Shown: one piece after another, positions 34,851 to 45,500 of the stretch | Layout of the letters: each line of letters opens with the position of its first letter | How positions within the stretch are numbered: position 1 is the stretch's first letter | NCBI GenBank assembly: GCA_964478775.1 | Contig: CAYZJC010000004.1 | Span: forward strand, 1 to 64,000 | Length of the DNA stretch: 64,000 nt | Direction: 5' to 3' | Origin: PNMQ01 sp964478775 | GTDB taxonomy: Bacteria > Pseudomonadota > Alphaproteobacteria > Paracaedibacterales > CAIOTO01 | The notes under the pieces: generated by a model | The model's input: only the letters and a program-made list of their open reading frames with translations | Databases searched by the model: none | Told to the model about the DNA's origin: nothing | Made by a program: the position numbers and the translations under genes

Positions 34851-36944
34851 TTACTGAGCTGGCGCATTAATCAGTGCTATCCATTCTTGTTCTGTGATCA
34901 CTTTTACCCCTAAGGCTTTAGCGGCTTCTAATTTTTTACCAGCATCAGCACCAGCCACAACAAGGTTTGTCTTCTTTGACACAGAGCTTGCGACATGTGC
35001 ACCAAAACGTTCTGCTTGTGCTTTTGCTTCTGACCGGCTCAAGCGTTCAAGCGTGCCTGTAAACACAACCGTTTGCCCAGTAAGTGTGCTGTGCTCAAGG
35101 GTTGCCACTTTTTCCATTGCTTTAATCGTTATATGGCTCAACAATTCATTTACAAAGTTGACATGGTCAGGGTTTGCAAAATATTGCGAGATGTCTGTTG
35201 CCATCAAGTCCCCAATGCCTTCAAAACTTTTAAGGTCCTCTTGGCTCATCTGCATGAGGTGTTCAAGTGAACCACACTGCAAGGCTAATGCTTTTGCCGT
35301 TGTTTGCCCAACTTGGGGGATACCAAGCGCATAAATAAAACGGTTTAATTCAATGTGCCTTCGTTTATTAATCGCAGCAAATAAGTTTTCAACAGCTTTA
35401 ATGCCCCACCCTTCACGTGATTGCAAAGGGGGAATGACATGATCATTCATCACTTGTAGCTTAAACAAATCAACTGGTGTTCTCACCAGCCCCCAATTGA
35501 AAAAACTTTCCAGGTGTTTTTCCCCAAGGCCTTCTATGTCAAAAGCATCTCGGCTTACAAAATAGCGTAAACGTTCAATGGCCTGTGCCTTACATTGATA
35601 CGTCGCACTACAACGTCTGGCAACCAGGTGGGGTTCTTGAATAACATCAGCACCGCACGCAGGGCATGTTTGCGGAAAGACAAAGGGCTGTGCCAATGCA
35701 GGACGCTTTGCAAACACAACTTCTACAATCTGGGGTATCACATCACCCGCGCGTTGTATGACGACTGTGTCACCAACACGAATGTCTTTTCTTCTAATTT
35801 CATCGTCATTATGTAGTGACGCACGACTCACCATCACCCCGCCCACCATAACAGGGTTTAAATGCGCTACCGGAGTCAGCACGCCTGTTCGCCCCACTTG
35901 CACTTGTATATCTATAACGGTTGTTTGTGCTTTTTGTGCCGCAAATTTGTGCGCAATAGAATGGCGCGGGGTTCTGCCAACAGACCCTAGCCTTTGTTGT
36001 AAGGCTAAGTCATTGACTTTATATACCACCCCGTCAATTTCATAAGGCAATGTGTCACGCAATTCATTAATGGTTATATAATGAGCGAGGGCTTCGTTCA
36101 CATCATGGCACAACTTAGTATGAGGGTTTGTATGAAAGCCCCAGCTTTGCAAACGCTGTAAGATACCTTCTTGGGTTGCATCATAACGTTGCTCGCCCAT
36201 TTCATACCCATAGGCAAAAAAATGAAGAGGGCGCTTTGCGGTGATGTTTGCATCTAACAGACGAAGCGAACCAGCGGCGGCATTTCTGGGGTTGGCAAAT
36301 GGGTTTTCATCTTCCACCAAGCGCTGTTGATTAAGGGTTTCAAAGTCTGCCTTCAACATATGCACTTCCCCCCTAATTTCAACGTTTTGCGGAATGTCTT
36401 CACCATGTAGGCGCAAAGGCACATCACGCAAAGTTCTTAAGTTATTGGTCACATTTTCCCCTTCTTGGCCGTCACCGCGTGTGGCCCCCAATACAAATTC
36501 ACCGTTATGGTAATGAAGGGTTGCGGACAATCCATCTATCTTAGGTTCTGCCATTAAAGGAATATGGGTTTCTTGTGGTAATTTTAAAAAGCGTTTGAGG
36601 CGCGCGATAAAGTCATGCACGTCTTCTTCATTAAAAGCATTGTCAAGTGACAACATGGCTTTTCTGTGCTTTACTTTTTCAAATTCAACTGCAGGCGGCG
36701 CCCCCACGCGGTGTGAAGGGCTATCCAAACGACGCAATTGTGGAAACCTTTTTTCTATGGAAGTGTTACGAAGACGCAATGCATCATAAGCCTCATCACT
36801 AATCAAAGGCTTTGCGATTGTGTAATAGCAATAGTCATGATGCGCAATTTCTATGGCTAAATCAGTTAATTCCTTTATGGCCTCATTAGGTGACAATTGG
36901 TCGACTGGGCGTGTGCGCGTTGAACTTTCTAAACTCACTATCAT
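34851..36944 (-). CDS. ligA: NAD-dependent DNA ligase LigA
   Basis: A 697-residue replicative ligase joining nicks with NAD+. The domain order is normal. Ia (YDALRLRN) is followed by adenylation with the lysine in AEPKIDGLSATL, then the OB-fold (VGRTGVLTPVAHLNPV). Next come the four-cysteine zinc finger (CPAC...C...C), HhH repeats (YALGIPQVGQTTAKALA, LKSFEGIGDLMA) and a C-terminal BRCT domain (LTGQTVVFTGTLERLSRSEAKAQAERFGAHVASSVSKKTN). It lies between recJ upstream and the 6S candidate downstream on the minus strand. Confidence 0.98.
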   Translation of the reverse strand: MIVSLESSTRTRPVDQLSPNEAIKELTDLAIEIAHHDYCYYTIAKPLISDEAYDALRLRNTSIEKRFPQLRRLDSPSHRVGAPPAVEFEKVKHRKAMLSLDNAFNEEDVHDFIARLKRFLKLPQETHIPLMAEPKIDGLSATLHYHNGEFVLGATRGDGQEGENVTNNLRTLRDVPLRLHGEDIPQNVEIRGEVHMLKADFETLNQQRLVEDENPFANPRNAAAGSLRLLDANITAKRPLHFFAYGYEMGEQRYDATQEGILQRLQSWGFHTNPHTKLCHDVNEALAHYITINELRDTLPYEIDGVVYKVNDLALQQRLGSVGRTPRHSIAHKFAAQKAQTTVIDIQVQVGRTGVLTPVAHLNPVMVGGVMVSRASLHNDDEIRRKDIRVGDTVVIQRAGDVIPQIVEVVFAKRPALAQPFVFPQTCPACGADVIQEPHLVARRCSATYQCKAQAIERLRYFVSRDAFDIEGLGEKHLESFFNWGLVRTPVDLFKLQVMNDHVIPPLQSREGWGIKAVENLFAAINKRRHIELNRFIYALGIPQVGQTTAKALALQCGSLEHLMQMSQEDLKSFEGIGDLMATDISQYFANPDHVNFVNELLSHITIKAMEKVATLEHSTLTGQTVVFTGTLERLSRSEAKAQAERFGAHVASSVSKKTNLVVAGADAGKKLEAAKALGVKVITEQEWIALINAPAQ

Positions 36945-37011
36945 TCTTTCTTAACTATTTAACTCATCACATATTATAGCCTTATGGCCTTTTAAACCAT
37001 ACGAAATTCAA

Positions 37012-38778
37012 CTAAAAAGCAATATCTTCTAAGATGACAGACACCTGGTCTTTTCCTTGATACGAAGAACGCTTAACACTGACGATTGCATCAAAAGATT
37101 CATGGCGCCCTTTATACAAAGCCTTTTCAAGTGGTGTATCTTCAACACGAAAAGCTAAGACTTGGGCTTGGTCATTGTTGTCATCTTCAAATGTACAGCG
37201 CTTATGAATCCCCCCTGACATGGCCGATAGATATTTCACACGCACATTCTTTAATAAAAATTTAGGTTGGGGGTTTCCTACCCCAAAAGGTTCTAACACC
37301 TCTACCATATTCACTAAGTTTAAATTAAGGGCTGATAAGGCAACAGCACTGGTAACGTCGAGGGTTGGTTTATACTGCCCCACCGCACTTGCCCATTGTT
37401 CACACACAAAGTCATAAAAGGCCTCAAATTGATCTTGCATAACGGTAAAGCCGGCCGCCATCGCGTGACCACCCCCCTTTACAAGCAAGCCAAGTTTAGT
37501 TGCCTCAATCATGGTGTTCCCCATCATCACACCTGTAATTGACCTTCCCGAACCTTTGCCTTCCCCATTGTCGTCAAAGCCAACAACCATAGCGGGTCTG
37601 TTGTATTTTTCTTTCAAACGACTTGCGACAATGCCTATCACACCGGGGTGCCACCCTACATCACCCACTAAAATCACAGCGCGATCTGTTAATTGTCTAT
37701 CTATCACTTGTTGTTCAGCTTGTTCTAACACAAACTTTTCTATGTCTTGGCGTTCTTTGTTATAGTCATCAAGGCGCATCGCAATCTGCTGTGCATACAT
37801 AGCGTCATTGGTTGACAGCAAGTGTGAACCAAGCACACCTTCACCAACGCGTCCACCTGCATTAATACGCGGGCCTAATAAGAACCCTAAATGGTATGCG
37901 GATGGTCTTTCCTTTAAAGCTGCAACATCTGCAAGGTGCGCAAGCCCTATGTTGCGTCTTTGTGACAGCACCGCAAGCCCTTGTTTAACAAACACACGGT
38001 TAAGCCCCGTAAGCGGCATCACATCACACACCGTACCTAAGGCCACCAAGTCTAGTAAGTTCAAGAGGTTTGGCTCTGCTTGGTTTCTCTCTTTAAAAAA
38101 ATTTCTTTCACGTAGCATGCGATTTAACGCAATTAAAAACAAATAAACAACACCTGCAGCGCATGTGTACCTTAAGTCTTCATTGATTAAGGGTTGGTCA
38201 AGTCGGTTCGGGTTAACTAAGGCATGGACTTGCGGCAATTGTGCCTCTGCAGTGTGGTGGTCTAACACAACGACATCAAGCCCAGCCTCTTTGGCATTAG
38301 CCAAAGGTTCAAAAGCGGTTGTACCGCAATCTACCATAATAATGACTTTTGCACCCTCACTTTTTAATTTCAGTAAGGCTTGCGTATTGGCCCCATATCC
38401 TTCTTCAATACGATCAGGGATATAAACATCCACCGGGTAATTGATTTCTTGAAAATAACGGCGCAGCAATGCAGACCCTGTGGCACCATCTACGTCATAG
38501 TCTGCATACACAACTATTTTTTCTTCACTTAAAATAGCACCGTACACTCTTTCAATAGACAATTGCATATCTAGCAGCACTAAAGGGTCTGGCAAAACAT
38601 TTTTAAGCTTAGGTTCTAAAAAGTGCCCCAACTCTTCCAAAGATAGTTTTTTAGTTGCCAACATACGTGCAGCCAATTCACTTAACTCAAAGCGCTGCAT
38701 AATGGCTTGCGTCTCTCGAAAGGTAGGTTCAGCTATATTCCATTGACGATTAGTTGCAGATTGACGAAGTTGAGACAT
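37012..38778 (-). CDS. recJ: Single-stranded-DNA-specific exonuclease RecJ
   Basis: A 588-residue DHH-family 5'-3' exonuclease of recombination and mismatch repair. Motifs are VVYADYDVDGATGSALLRRYF (motif I/II), IIMVDCGTTA, VVLDHHTAEAQLPQVHALVNPNR (DHH), CDVMPLTGLNR, and LGPRINAGGRVGEG. The C-terminal DHHA1 region has GVIGIVASRLKEKYNRPAMVVG..GKGSGRSI and VKGGGHAMAAGFTV. Length is typical. ligA follows downstream on the same strand. Confidence 0.97.
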   Translation of the reverse strand: MSQLRQSATNRQWNIAEPTFRETQAIMQRFELSELAARMLATKKLSLEELGHFLEPKLKNVLPDPLVLLDMQLSIERVYGAILSEEKIVVYADYDVDGATGSALLRRYFQEINYPVDVYIPDRIEEGYGANTQALLKLKSEGAKVIIMVDCGTTAFEPLANAKEAGLDVVVLDHHTAEAQLPQVHALVNPNRLDQPLINEDLRYTCAAGVVYLFLIALNRMLRERNFFKERNQAEPNLLNLLDLVALGTVCDVMPLTGLNRVFVKQGLAVLSQRRNIGLAHLADVAALKERPSAYHLGFLLGPRINAGGRVGEGVLGSHLLSTNDAMYAQQIAMRLDDYNKERQDIEKFVLEQAEQQVIDRQLTDRAVILVGDVGWHPGVIGIVASRLKEKYNRPAMVVGFDDNGEGKGSGRSITGVMMGNTMIEATKLGLLVKGGGHAMAAGFTVMQDQFEAFYDFVCEQWASAVGQYKPTLDVTSAVALSALNLNLVNMVEVLEPFGVGNPQPKFLLKNVRVKYLSAMSGGIHKRCTFEDDNNDQAQVLAFRVEDTPLEKALYKGRHESFDAIVSVKRSSYQGKDQVSVILEDIAF

Positions 38779-39085
38779 AAAGTTAGGCCGTATATTTTTT
38801 TAAACATACATTTAAAAACTACTTGTCAAAATGAAAAACTGTTTCAAATGTATGTTTTGATGATATTAATAACTGTCCCTACTATAAAATGTTTACCAAC
38901 AAATAGCTAGGCCCGCTTAAGAGACAGATTACACTGACGTTCACGCAAATTCCGCAAACATAAATTAAATTAATTAAAAATGAATGTATTTTTTTGTGTT
39001 GCATGGCAGTGATATGCGATAGACTAAAGATTAATTATGTTTTTGGCGTTTGTAGAATATATTATTTTAGCTTATGGGGGAAAAA
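38779..39085. other. Divergent intergenic region recJ / DsbA-like gene
   Basis: About 307 bp, very AT-rich at 38950-39070, ending in the GGGGGA ribosome site of the DsbA-like gene. No gene or structured RNA was recognised. Confidence 0.4.
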
Positions 39086-40030
39086 ATGAAATATAGAGCA
39101 CTTACCTACTGTGCATGGTCTATGGTCACACAGTGCATTTTGTGTGTTGTTTTTATGAGTGCTGCTAATGCCGCCTTAGAGAGGACTGCCGATGGTCACA
39201 CACAAACGCAAATCACACCAGCCGAAAATGGTGAGAAACATAAGTGCGGTGGTGACTTAGGAATTGATGGCGACCTTTTTCCTGCAGCATTGGTGACACC
39301 AGAAGGATTGGCCCCATTGTTATCACATACCCAACCAAATAATAGTTTATCTGCTGCAGATAATGCCAATGCCGACAACATTAAAACCATTGAACTATTC
39401 TTTTCACCAACATGCACGCATTGTTCACATTTTTTTCAAGCACTGCTTAAAAATAATTTTGTGTCAGACTACATCGCTTGCGGAAAAGTGCGTTTATGGA
39501 TAAGACCTTTTTGTGTACCGCCACAAGACTTTGCAATTGCCCAAATCGCTAATGTTGACGGAGAAGAAAACTTTGCCCGTTATATTATTGACTTTGTGGT
39601 TAATCATGAAAAGTGGATAGGTTTTTGCTACCTCAAACCTGATGACACAAAACAGAAACAAAAATTCATTAATGAAATGGTTGACAAACTAAATTTAGGA
39701 CCCATATTAAACAGCCTCTCAAGAGATGAGAGAGTTGCACTTAATATTGCCCCAGACAATATATTAGCAACAATTTATTTGTACGCATTAAGCATGGGAA
39801 TAAAAGCCCAGCAAATTATTGAAGCGATATCTGGGCCAAATAGCCCTTCTATTGCAAAAGAATTGCTGCGTGTGAAATACCTCCCCTTAGATGAAAAAGG
39901 TGAATGCATTAGTGCGATCCCTGCGTTTTATATCAATAAATTTTTCCAAGGTGCGCTAACAATGGAAAAGCTTAAAGATATTTTAGAAGGAAAAAAGCAA
40001 ATGCAAGAAATCAGCCCTGGGGTTAATTAA
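39086..40030 (+). CDS. Periplasmic thiol-disulfide oxidoreductase, DsbA-like
   Basis: A 314-residue exported thioredoxin-fold protein. I take ATG 39086 because GGGGGA lies five bases upstream; an in-frame ATG four codons earlier falls inside that site. The signal peptide runs to about SAANA. A 70-residue low-complexity linker precedes the fold, whose active site is CTHC in IELFFSPTCTHCSHFF. The cis-proline loop is ISAIPAFYINKFF, and the helical insertion is as in DsbA/DsbG relatives used by Rickettsiales. dsbB at 51569-52129 is a likely reoxidation partner. Confidence 0.85.
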   Translation: MKYRALTYCAWSMVTQCILCVVFMSAANAALERTADGHTQTQITPAENGEKHKCGGDLGIDGDLFPAALVTPEGLAPLLSHTQPNNSLSAADNANADNIKTIELFFSPTCTHCSHFFQALLKNNFVSDYIACGKVRLWIRPFCVPPQDFAIAQIANVDGEENFARYIIDFVVNHEKWIGFCYLKPDDTKQKQKFINEMVDKLNLGPILNSLSRDERVALNIAPDNILATIYLYALSMGIKAQQIIEAISGPNSPSIAKELLRVKYLPLDEKGECISAIPAFYINKFFQGALTMEKLKDILEGKKQMQEISPGVN

Positions 40031-40354
40031 CCGCTATTGCTTCACAGACCTAAAGGCACCTTTAAAAACTTTTTTCATGTGGAAAACACCAAAAGACTTG
40101 GATAAGAAACCCCAAGCACATATAGAAATAGTTATGGATGTGAGGGCGCAGTTGACACCATAGGCGTCCTTGAAAATTGGCTTATAGAGGTGTGCAAATA
40201 CATTTATGAAGACACACTTCAACAATGGGCTGAGTTTGCTTTATATAGCGATATACATCACAAAAAAACTGTTTTATAATGGGCCCATGGCACTACAGGT
40301 GGGTGGGTTAACCCACGTATGATAATCGATTGCTCAGATAACTTAGGAAAATGT
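40031..40354. other. Intergenic region upstream of ferredoxin
   Basis: About 324 bp. It holds a TATAAT at 40275-40280 and a 14-bp palindrome before fdx. A minus-strand frame of 63 codons (40034-40225) has only a TTG start and no ribosome site, so it was not called. Confidence 0.4.
40275..40316 (+). promoter_or_regulatory. -10 box and palindromic operator candidate before fdx
   Basis: A perfect TATAAT at 40275-40280 is followed 22 bases later by the exact 14-bp palindrome GTGGGTTAACCCAC (40303-40316). It falls in the predicted 5' leader of the ferredoxin gene, a place suitable for a repressor. No clear -35 is visible. Confidence 0.4.
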
Positions 40355-40684
40355 ATGGCAAAAATTAATTTTATCCAAGCTGATGGTGTTAAGGTCACCG
40401 TTGATGCGCCAATTGGACTCTCTATTTTAGAAATTGCACACCGCAACCATGTGAATTTGGAAGGAGCCTGTGAAGGGTCACTTGCATGTTCAACTTGCCA
40501 TGTAATCGTTGAGCCTGAATGGTTTGACTTACTTGAAGCAGCAAGTGAAGATGAAGAAGATATGTTAGACCTTGCTTTTGGTTTGACACACACATCACGC
40601 TTGGGTTGTCAAATTCGTATGACAGAAGAACTCGATGGACTAACGGTGAAAGTGCCTTCGGGTACACGCAATATGCAAGTGTAA
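40355..40684 (+). CDS. fdx: [2Fe-2S] ferredoxin, ISC/adrenodoxin type
   Basis: A 109-residue electron carrier of the iron-sulfur cluster assembly pathway. Cluster ligands follow the vertebrate-type pattern C-x5-C-x2-C (CEGSLACSTCHV, about residues 40-50) plus the late cysteine in RLGCQI. The acidic EEDMLDLAFG segment is the partner-binding helix. ATG 40355 was chosen because TTAGGAAA precedes it and the frame then begins MAKINF as in relatives. No isc genes lie in the window. Confidence 0.93.
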   Translation: MAKINFIQADGVKVTVDAPIGLSILEIAHRNHVNLEGACEGSLACSTCHVIVEPEWFDLLEAASEDEEDMLDLAFGLTHTSRLGCQIRMTEELDGLTVKVPSGTRNMQV

Positions 40685-40731
40685 TACGCTTGTAACCTTA
40701 TTCACACGACAACAAAAAGAAAGGTTTTATT

Positions 40732-41349
40732 ATGCTGACACTACCCGCACTTCCTTATGCAAAAACAGAGTTAGAACCCTATATCAGTGAACAAACACTT
40801 ACGTTTCACTATGAAAAACACCACAATGGCTATTTGATGAATTTATCTAATCTTATTGGCAGTACAGTTTATGCTGATATGCGACTAGAAGACATTGTGA
40901 AAAAATCTGCAAACAAAGCTGATGATGTTGCTATCTTCAATAACGCCGCACAGGTTTGGAACCATACCTTTTATTGGAACAGCATGAAACCAAACGGTGG
41001 TGGTGCAATTCCAGCTGGTGCATTGCATGATGAAATTGAAAAAAGTTTTGGCGCAACTGATGTCATGTTCTCACAATTTAAGACTGCCGCACTTTCACAA
41101 TTTGGAAGTGGCTGGGCTTGGCTTGTATATGACCACAAAGACAACACCCTTAAAATTATCAAAACTTCAAATGCGCAAACTCCTTTTGGAACACACCAAA
41201 TACCTTTGTTAACAATTGATGTGTGGGAACATGCTTATTATTTAGATTACCAAAATCTACGCGCTGGCTATGTCGACACATTCTTTGCTCACCTTGCTAA
41301 TTGGGATTTTGCGGTTGAAAACTATAAACGCGCATTACAAAGTGCATAG
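40732..41349 (+). CDS. sodB: Iron superoxide dismutase
   Basis: A 205-residue cytosolic SOD that converts superoxide to oxygen and peroxide. Metal ligands are the His in FHYEKHH, the His in VWNHTFYW, and Asp/His in DVWEHAYYLDYQN. The second-sphere Gln in AAQVWNH is the mark of the iron-using type. The ribosome site AAAGAAAGG precedes the ATG. It follows ferredoxin by 47 bp, a plausible oxidative-stress unit. Confidence 0.96.
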   Translation: MLTLPALPYAKTELEPYISEQTLTFHYEKHHNGYLMNLSNLIGSTVYADMRLEDIVKKSANKADDVAIFNNAAQVWNHTFYWNSMKPNGGGAIPAGALHDEIEKSFGATDVMFSQFKTAALSQFGSGWAWLVYDHKDNTLKIIKTSNAQTPFGTHQIPLLTIDVWEHAYYLDYQNLRAGYVDTFFAHLANWDFAVENYKRALQSA

Positions 41350-41385
41350 TTTTTCTTTTTTTTCATAGCTTAAAAATATTTATCT

Positions 41386-41853
41386 ATGTTGATAATTCAA
41401 TTTGCTATATTGGCCCTTAGCCTATATTTGTGTTTTTGTGATTACAAATCATTAAGTATACCGCTGTGGGCCTTTGCTGTTTGCGGCTTATTATGTGTAG
41501 GTGTCGGCCTTTATAAACATGTGATTGACCCAGTTAATGACGTTAAATTGATTTTTTTTATACTGCTAGGCCTTAGCACTTTCGTGTATTTAATCAGCAA
41601 AGTTTTCAAAACACAACTTGCACAGCTAACAGACCTTGTTGCCTTACCCCTCGTTTCCCCTTGGATTGTTTTAGAACATATCCCCCTCCTGTTAACACTT
41701 ATAGGTGTCACATGTCTTTTATCACATGTTGTTTTCAAAAAAAGGCAGGTGGCGTTTATAACGCATCTTGTGTTGAATGTTTTATTAATCAGTGCATGGA
41801 ATGTGTTTTCTTCTTCAATTATGATATACTATCCATCATTCATGCAAAGATAA
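41386..41853 (+). CDS. Small polytopic membrane protein, faintly prepilin-peptidase-like
   Basis: A 155-residue protein with about five membrane helices and little else. DYKSLSIPLW after the first helix and QLTDLVALPLVSPW later resemble the two Asp sites of A24 prepilin peptidases (D-x4-R-IPN and GxGD), with a helix pair following as in CpaA-like short forms. Both sites are degenerate, so the enzyme call is weak. No pilin gene is seen nearby. Confidence 0.6.
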   Translation: MLIIQFAILALSLYLCFCDYKSLSIPLWAFAVCGLLCVGVGLYKHVIDPVNDVKLIFFILLGLSTFVYLISKVFKTQLAQLTDLVALPLVSPWIVLEHIPLLLTLIGVTCLLSHVVFKKRQVAFITHLVLNVLLISAWNVFSSSIMIYYPSFMQR

Positions 41854-41949
41854 ACGATAACAGATGTGAAACCTATCTGGATATAGCCTTTAAAAAAAAT
41901 CTTTGGGTGGCAATAAGTTTTAAAAAGCATCATCAGTAAAGGGAAAAAT

Positions 41950-42555
41950 ATGAAGAGAACGATTGAAAGAGAAGATATTTTAAGTAATGCAGATTTCTTG
42001 ATAGCCCGACCTACTTTGTGGCATACAATTCGCTCCCTTAAAGACCAACGACGTGTGCATGTAGGCCAAGATATCACCTTATATTTTGAAAATCATACGA
42101 CGTTGACATGGCAGATACAAGAAATGCTGCGTGTGGAACAAGGGGGCGATGAACAGTTACAAGATGAATTGTTGGCTTATGTTCCTCTCATTCCCCAAAA
42201 ACTAACGGATGGCAGTCAGGAACTGGTTGCAACCTTAATGATTGAAATTAATGACATTGACAGGCGCCGTCATGTGTTAAGAGAGTTATGCGACATTGAA
42301 AACCATGTGCATTTACATATCGACACTGCACCAAAAATTACAGCTTCTTTTGAAACAGATGCGGAGAGGACAACAGAAGATGGTAAAACATCTGCTGTGC
42401 ACTTTTTAAGGTTTAAGCTTTCCCCTGAACATATTCGGGCATTTTGCACCCCAGAAACTGAGGTCGCATTAGCAATAGATCACCAGCGCTACAATGCAAA
42501 AGCAAACCTTACAGCAACTCAGAAATCAGCCCTCATGTTGGACTTTGATATTTAG
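41950..42555 (+). CDS. DUF3501 family protein
   Basis: A 201-residue soluble protein matching DUF3501 by its opening (TIEREDILS..DFLIARPTLWHTIRSLKDQRRVHVGQDITLYFENHTTLTWQIQEMLRVE). Its later part is the family's beta-rich portion. Function is unknown. In other proteobacteria the gene often sits beside a rubrerythrin/FeS gene; here the neighbours are a membrane protein and NAD-GDH (convergent). AAAGGG precedes the ATG. Confidence 0.88.
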   Translation: MKRTIEREDILSNADFLIARPTLWHTIRSLKDQRRVHVGQDITLYFENHTTLTWQIQEMLRVEQGGDEQLQDELLAYVPLIPQKLTDGSQELVATLMIEINDIDRRRHVLRELCDIENHVHLHIDTAPKITASFETDAERTTEDGKTSAVHFLRFKLSPEHIRAFCTPETEVALAIDHQRYNAKANLTATQKSALMLDFDI

Positions 42556-42598
42556 TCTACCATATTTTTTATAGCTTAAGGCCCCGCTGGAAGCACTG

Positions 42599-45500
42599 TT
42601 AGGCCGTAAGGGTTTTATCCACAAATTCAGGTAAGTTTTTCACATAGTGCAAGGCAAATTCTATTGAGCCTTGCCCATTTGCTATCAGCGTTGCAAGTGT
42701 TGAGGAGAGCTGCTGAAACCTTTTGTCACTGATCAGCACCTCAACATTTGCTGTTTCCTTCGCCATAATCATGCGCATGCTAATGTCTACAATTGCTTTT
42801 GAAAAGTCGTCCAGCACATTTGCAAGCGCTTGCATTTGGTACACTTCTCTGCAGCTTACCATCTTACACAAGTGGCTGAAATCTGCAAAATGTAAGGCCT
42901 GCGCCACAACTTGAAACTGTTCTTGAAATGACTGACGTTCTTGTTCTGTAAGGTGTGCTGCTGCTAACCGATCACTTAATTCGAGGCAGGAAATGCTTGC
43001 ATAACGTGGCATAAATGACAGCCATTGTTCTAATGTTGTAACACAGATATGGTGCACATTCACACGTTTGTGGGCCAGCTGCATTTGCGTCATGAGCATA
43101 ATTTTTTCATGGGCTGAAAATTCATGCAAAATAGAATTTAAAAGGTAAACCATCTGCTTATAAATCAGAATGCTTGACCAGTAGTCACTGTCATTTAAAG
43201 CAATACCAATAAAAGCATACACAGGCCCCACATCATTGATATATTCATTAGACAACACCGTTGCCACAATTTCTTTTGCAAGCGGATGCTTTAAGATAGA
43301 GGTCTTATATTTTGTTTGTAAGACGGTGGGGAAATAATTTAAAAGTTCATCGTCAAATTCAGACAACAAAGTTTGGCAAGTTGAATCGTCCATATCTTGG
43401 CAAGTGCTGACAAGGTGTTTAAACATAACAATTTTGCTATACGCTAATATAACGGCTAGTTCTGGGCGCGCAAGACCTTTTTGAATTTTCGCTCTGTTGA
43501 GCAATTCTTCATCAGAAGGCAAGAATTCTAAGCTAGGGTCAAGGGGTTGATAAGGGTCTTTTGACAAGAATAAAATTAGTTGGTGATATCTTTCTAATTG
43601 AAGGATAGAGTCTGCCTTCAACATGGTAAGCACTTTGTTTTGTTTAACGTTGTCAGCTAAAATGAGATCGGCGACTTCATCTGCCATTTCTATAAGAAGG
43701 GCATTTCTTTCTTCAATATTAATTTTATTTTCGATTATCAATTGACGGCTTAAGATTTTGATATTAACTTCGTGATCAGAACAGCTTACACCAGCTGAGT
43801 TATCAATCGCATCGGTATTAATCAGGCCACCGAGTTGGTCAAATTCAATACGTGCGCGCTGTGTTAACGCAAGGTTAGCCCCTTCGCCAATAATTTTTGC
43901 ACGAAGGTGTATTGCATCTATTCTCACACTGTTGTTAATGGCATCCATCACATCTCTGTTAGATTCGTGGCTTTCTTTAATGTAGGTCCCAATACCACCA
44001 AACCATAACACATCAACCGGCGCCTTTAAGATACATTGCACAATGTCTTCAGCTGTGATTGTTGCTGGAACAATATCGTCAATACCAAGAGCTTTTCTAG
44101 CTTCTACAGATAATGTGATTTCTTTCATCTCACGCTTAACAATAATCCCCCCTTTTGACAAGAGGGAAGCTTGATAATCCATCCAGGTTGACTCTGGTAA
44201 ATCAAATAAACGTTTTCTTTCGTTATAACTGGTTTCAGGGTCTGGATTTGGGTCAATAAAAATATAATTGCGATCAAAAGCAGCGACAAGTTTTATATGT
44301 CTGCTTCTTAGCATGCCATTGCCGAACACATCCCCTGACATATCACCAACACCTGCAACGGTAAAATCATCATGTTCCGGGTCAAGTCCAAGTGCAGCAA
44401 GATGTTCAATAACAGATATCCAAGCACCGCGTGACGTAATCGCCATTTTCTTATGGTCATAGCCTGCTGACCCGCCAGAGGCAAACGCGTCCCCCAACCA
44501 AAAATTATATGTTTTAGATATTTCATTAGCGATGTCAGAAAAAGACGCTGTCCCTTTGTCTGCAGCAACAACAAGGTAGGGGTCATTTTCATCATAACAA
44601 ATAACTTGCTGAGGGTGCACCAACTTGCCATCTACAAGATTATCAGTCACATCAAGCAAGCCTTTAATAAAGGTTTGGTAGCAACGAACGACTTCAGCTT
44701 TCAAGGCCTTGTGGTGCGTTCCTTTTTGGGCGAGTGCATCATAATGACGAGAGATAAACCCACCTTTTGACCCTAAGGGCACAATAATAGAGTTTTTAAC
44801 CATTTGTGCTTTTAAAAGCCCCAAAACTTCTTGTCTGAAATCATCTAGTCTATCTGACCATCTAATTCCGCCACGGGCCACTTTTCCAGCACGTAAATGC
44901 ACCCCTTCCATATATTCCGCATAAATAAAAATTTCATATTCTGGCCAAGGGCGTGGTAATAAAGGCACCTTACTTGGCAAAAACTTAAAGGAAACATAGT
45001 CTTTTAGCTGATACACATTTGTTCTCACAATGGCTTTAATCAATTTAAACAAATGGCGCAGCACACGGTCATGGTCGTTCGGTGCAATATTCAAAAGCTG
45101 TTGAAGGATGTCTTCTTCAAGGGCACTCATAGACTGCTGACAACTTGAAGTATCTGCTTTGGGGTTAAAGCTTTGATCAAAAAAACGCATTAAAGTTTTT
45201 GCAAGTGTGGGATAGCGCACAACAATTTTTTGTATATAGTCGCCAGAGGTTGGGTAACCCATTTGCCACATCGCACGAATAAGGGCACGCATCACGATAA
45301 CTTCTCTTACACAAAGACCTGCAGCAATGACCAAATGATTTAAAATATCGTTTTCAATTTCCCCCATAAACAAAGCGTGAAAAGCTTCGATAAGGTGTGG
45401 ATGCGTCTTTTCATTGTATGAAGGGGCGGCACAATCAAAGTTTTGTAAATAGCAAACGTCTTGGTTAAGCTTAATCTTGGATTCGCTTTCCCTTGCAACG

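Noticed and set aside
40034..40225. Minus-strand 63-codon frame with one hydrophobic segment
   Set aside because: Starts only with TTG, has no ribosome site and no recognisable family; might be a gene remnant but cannot be supported.
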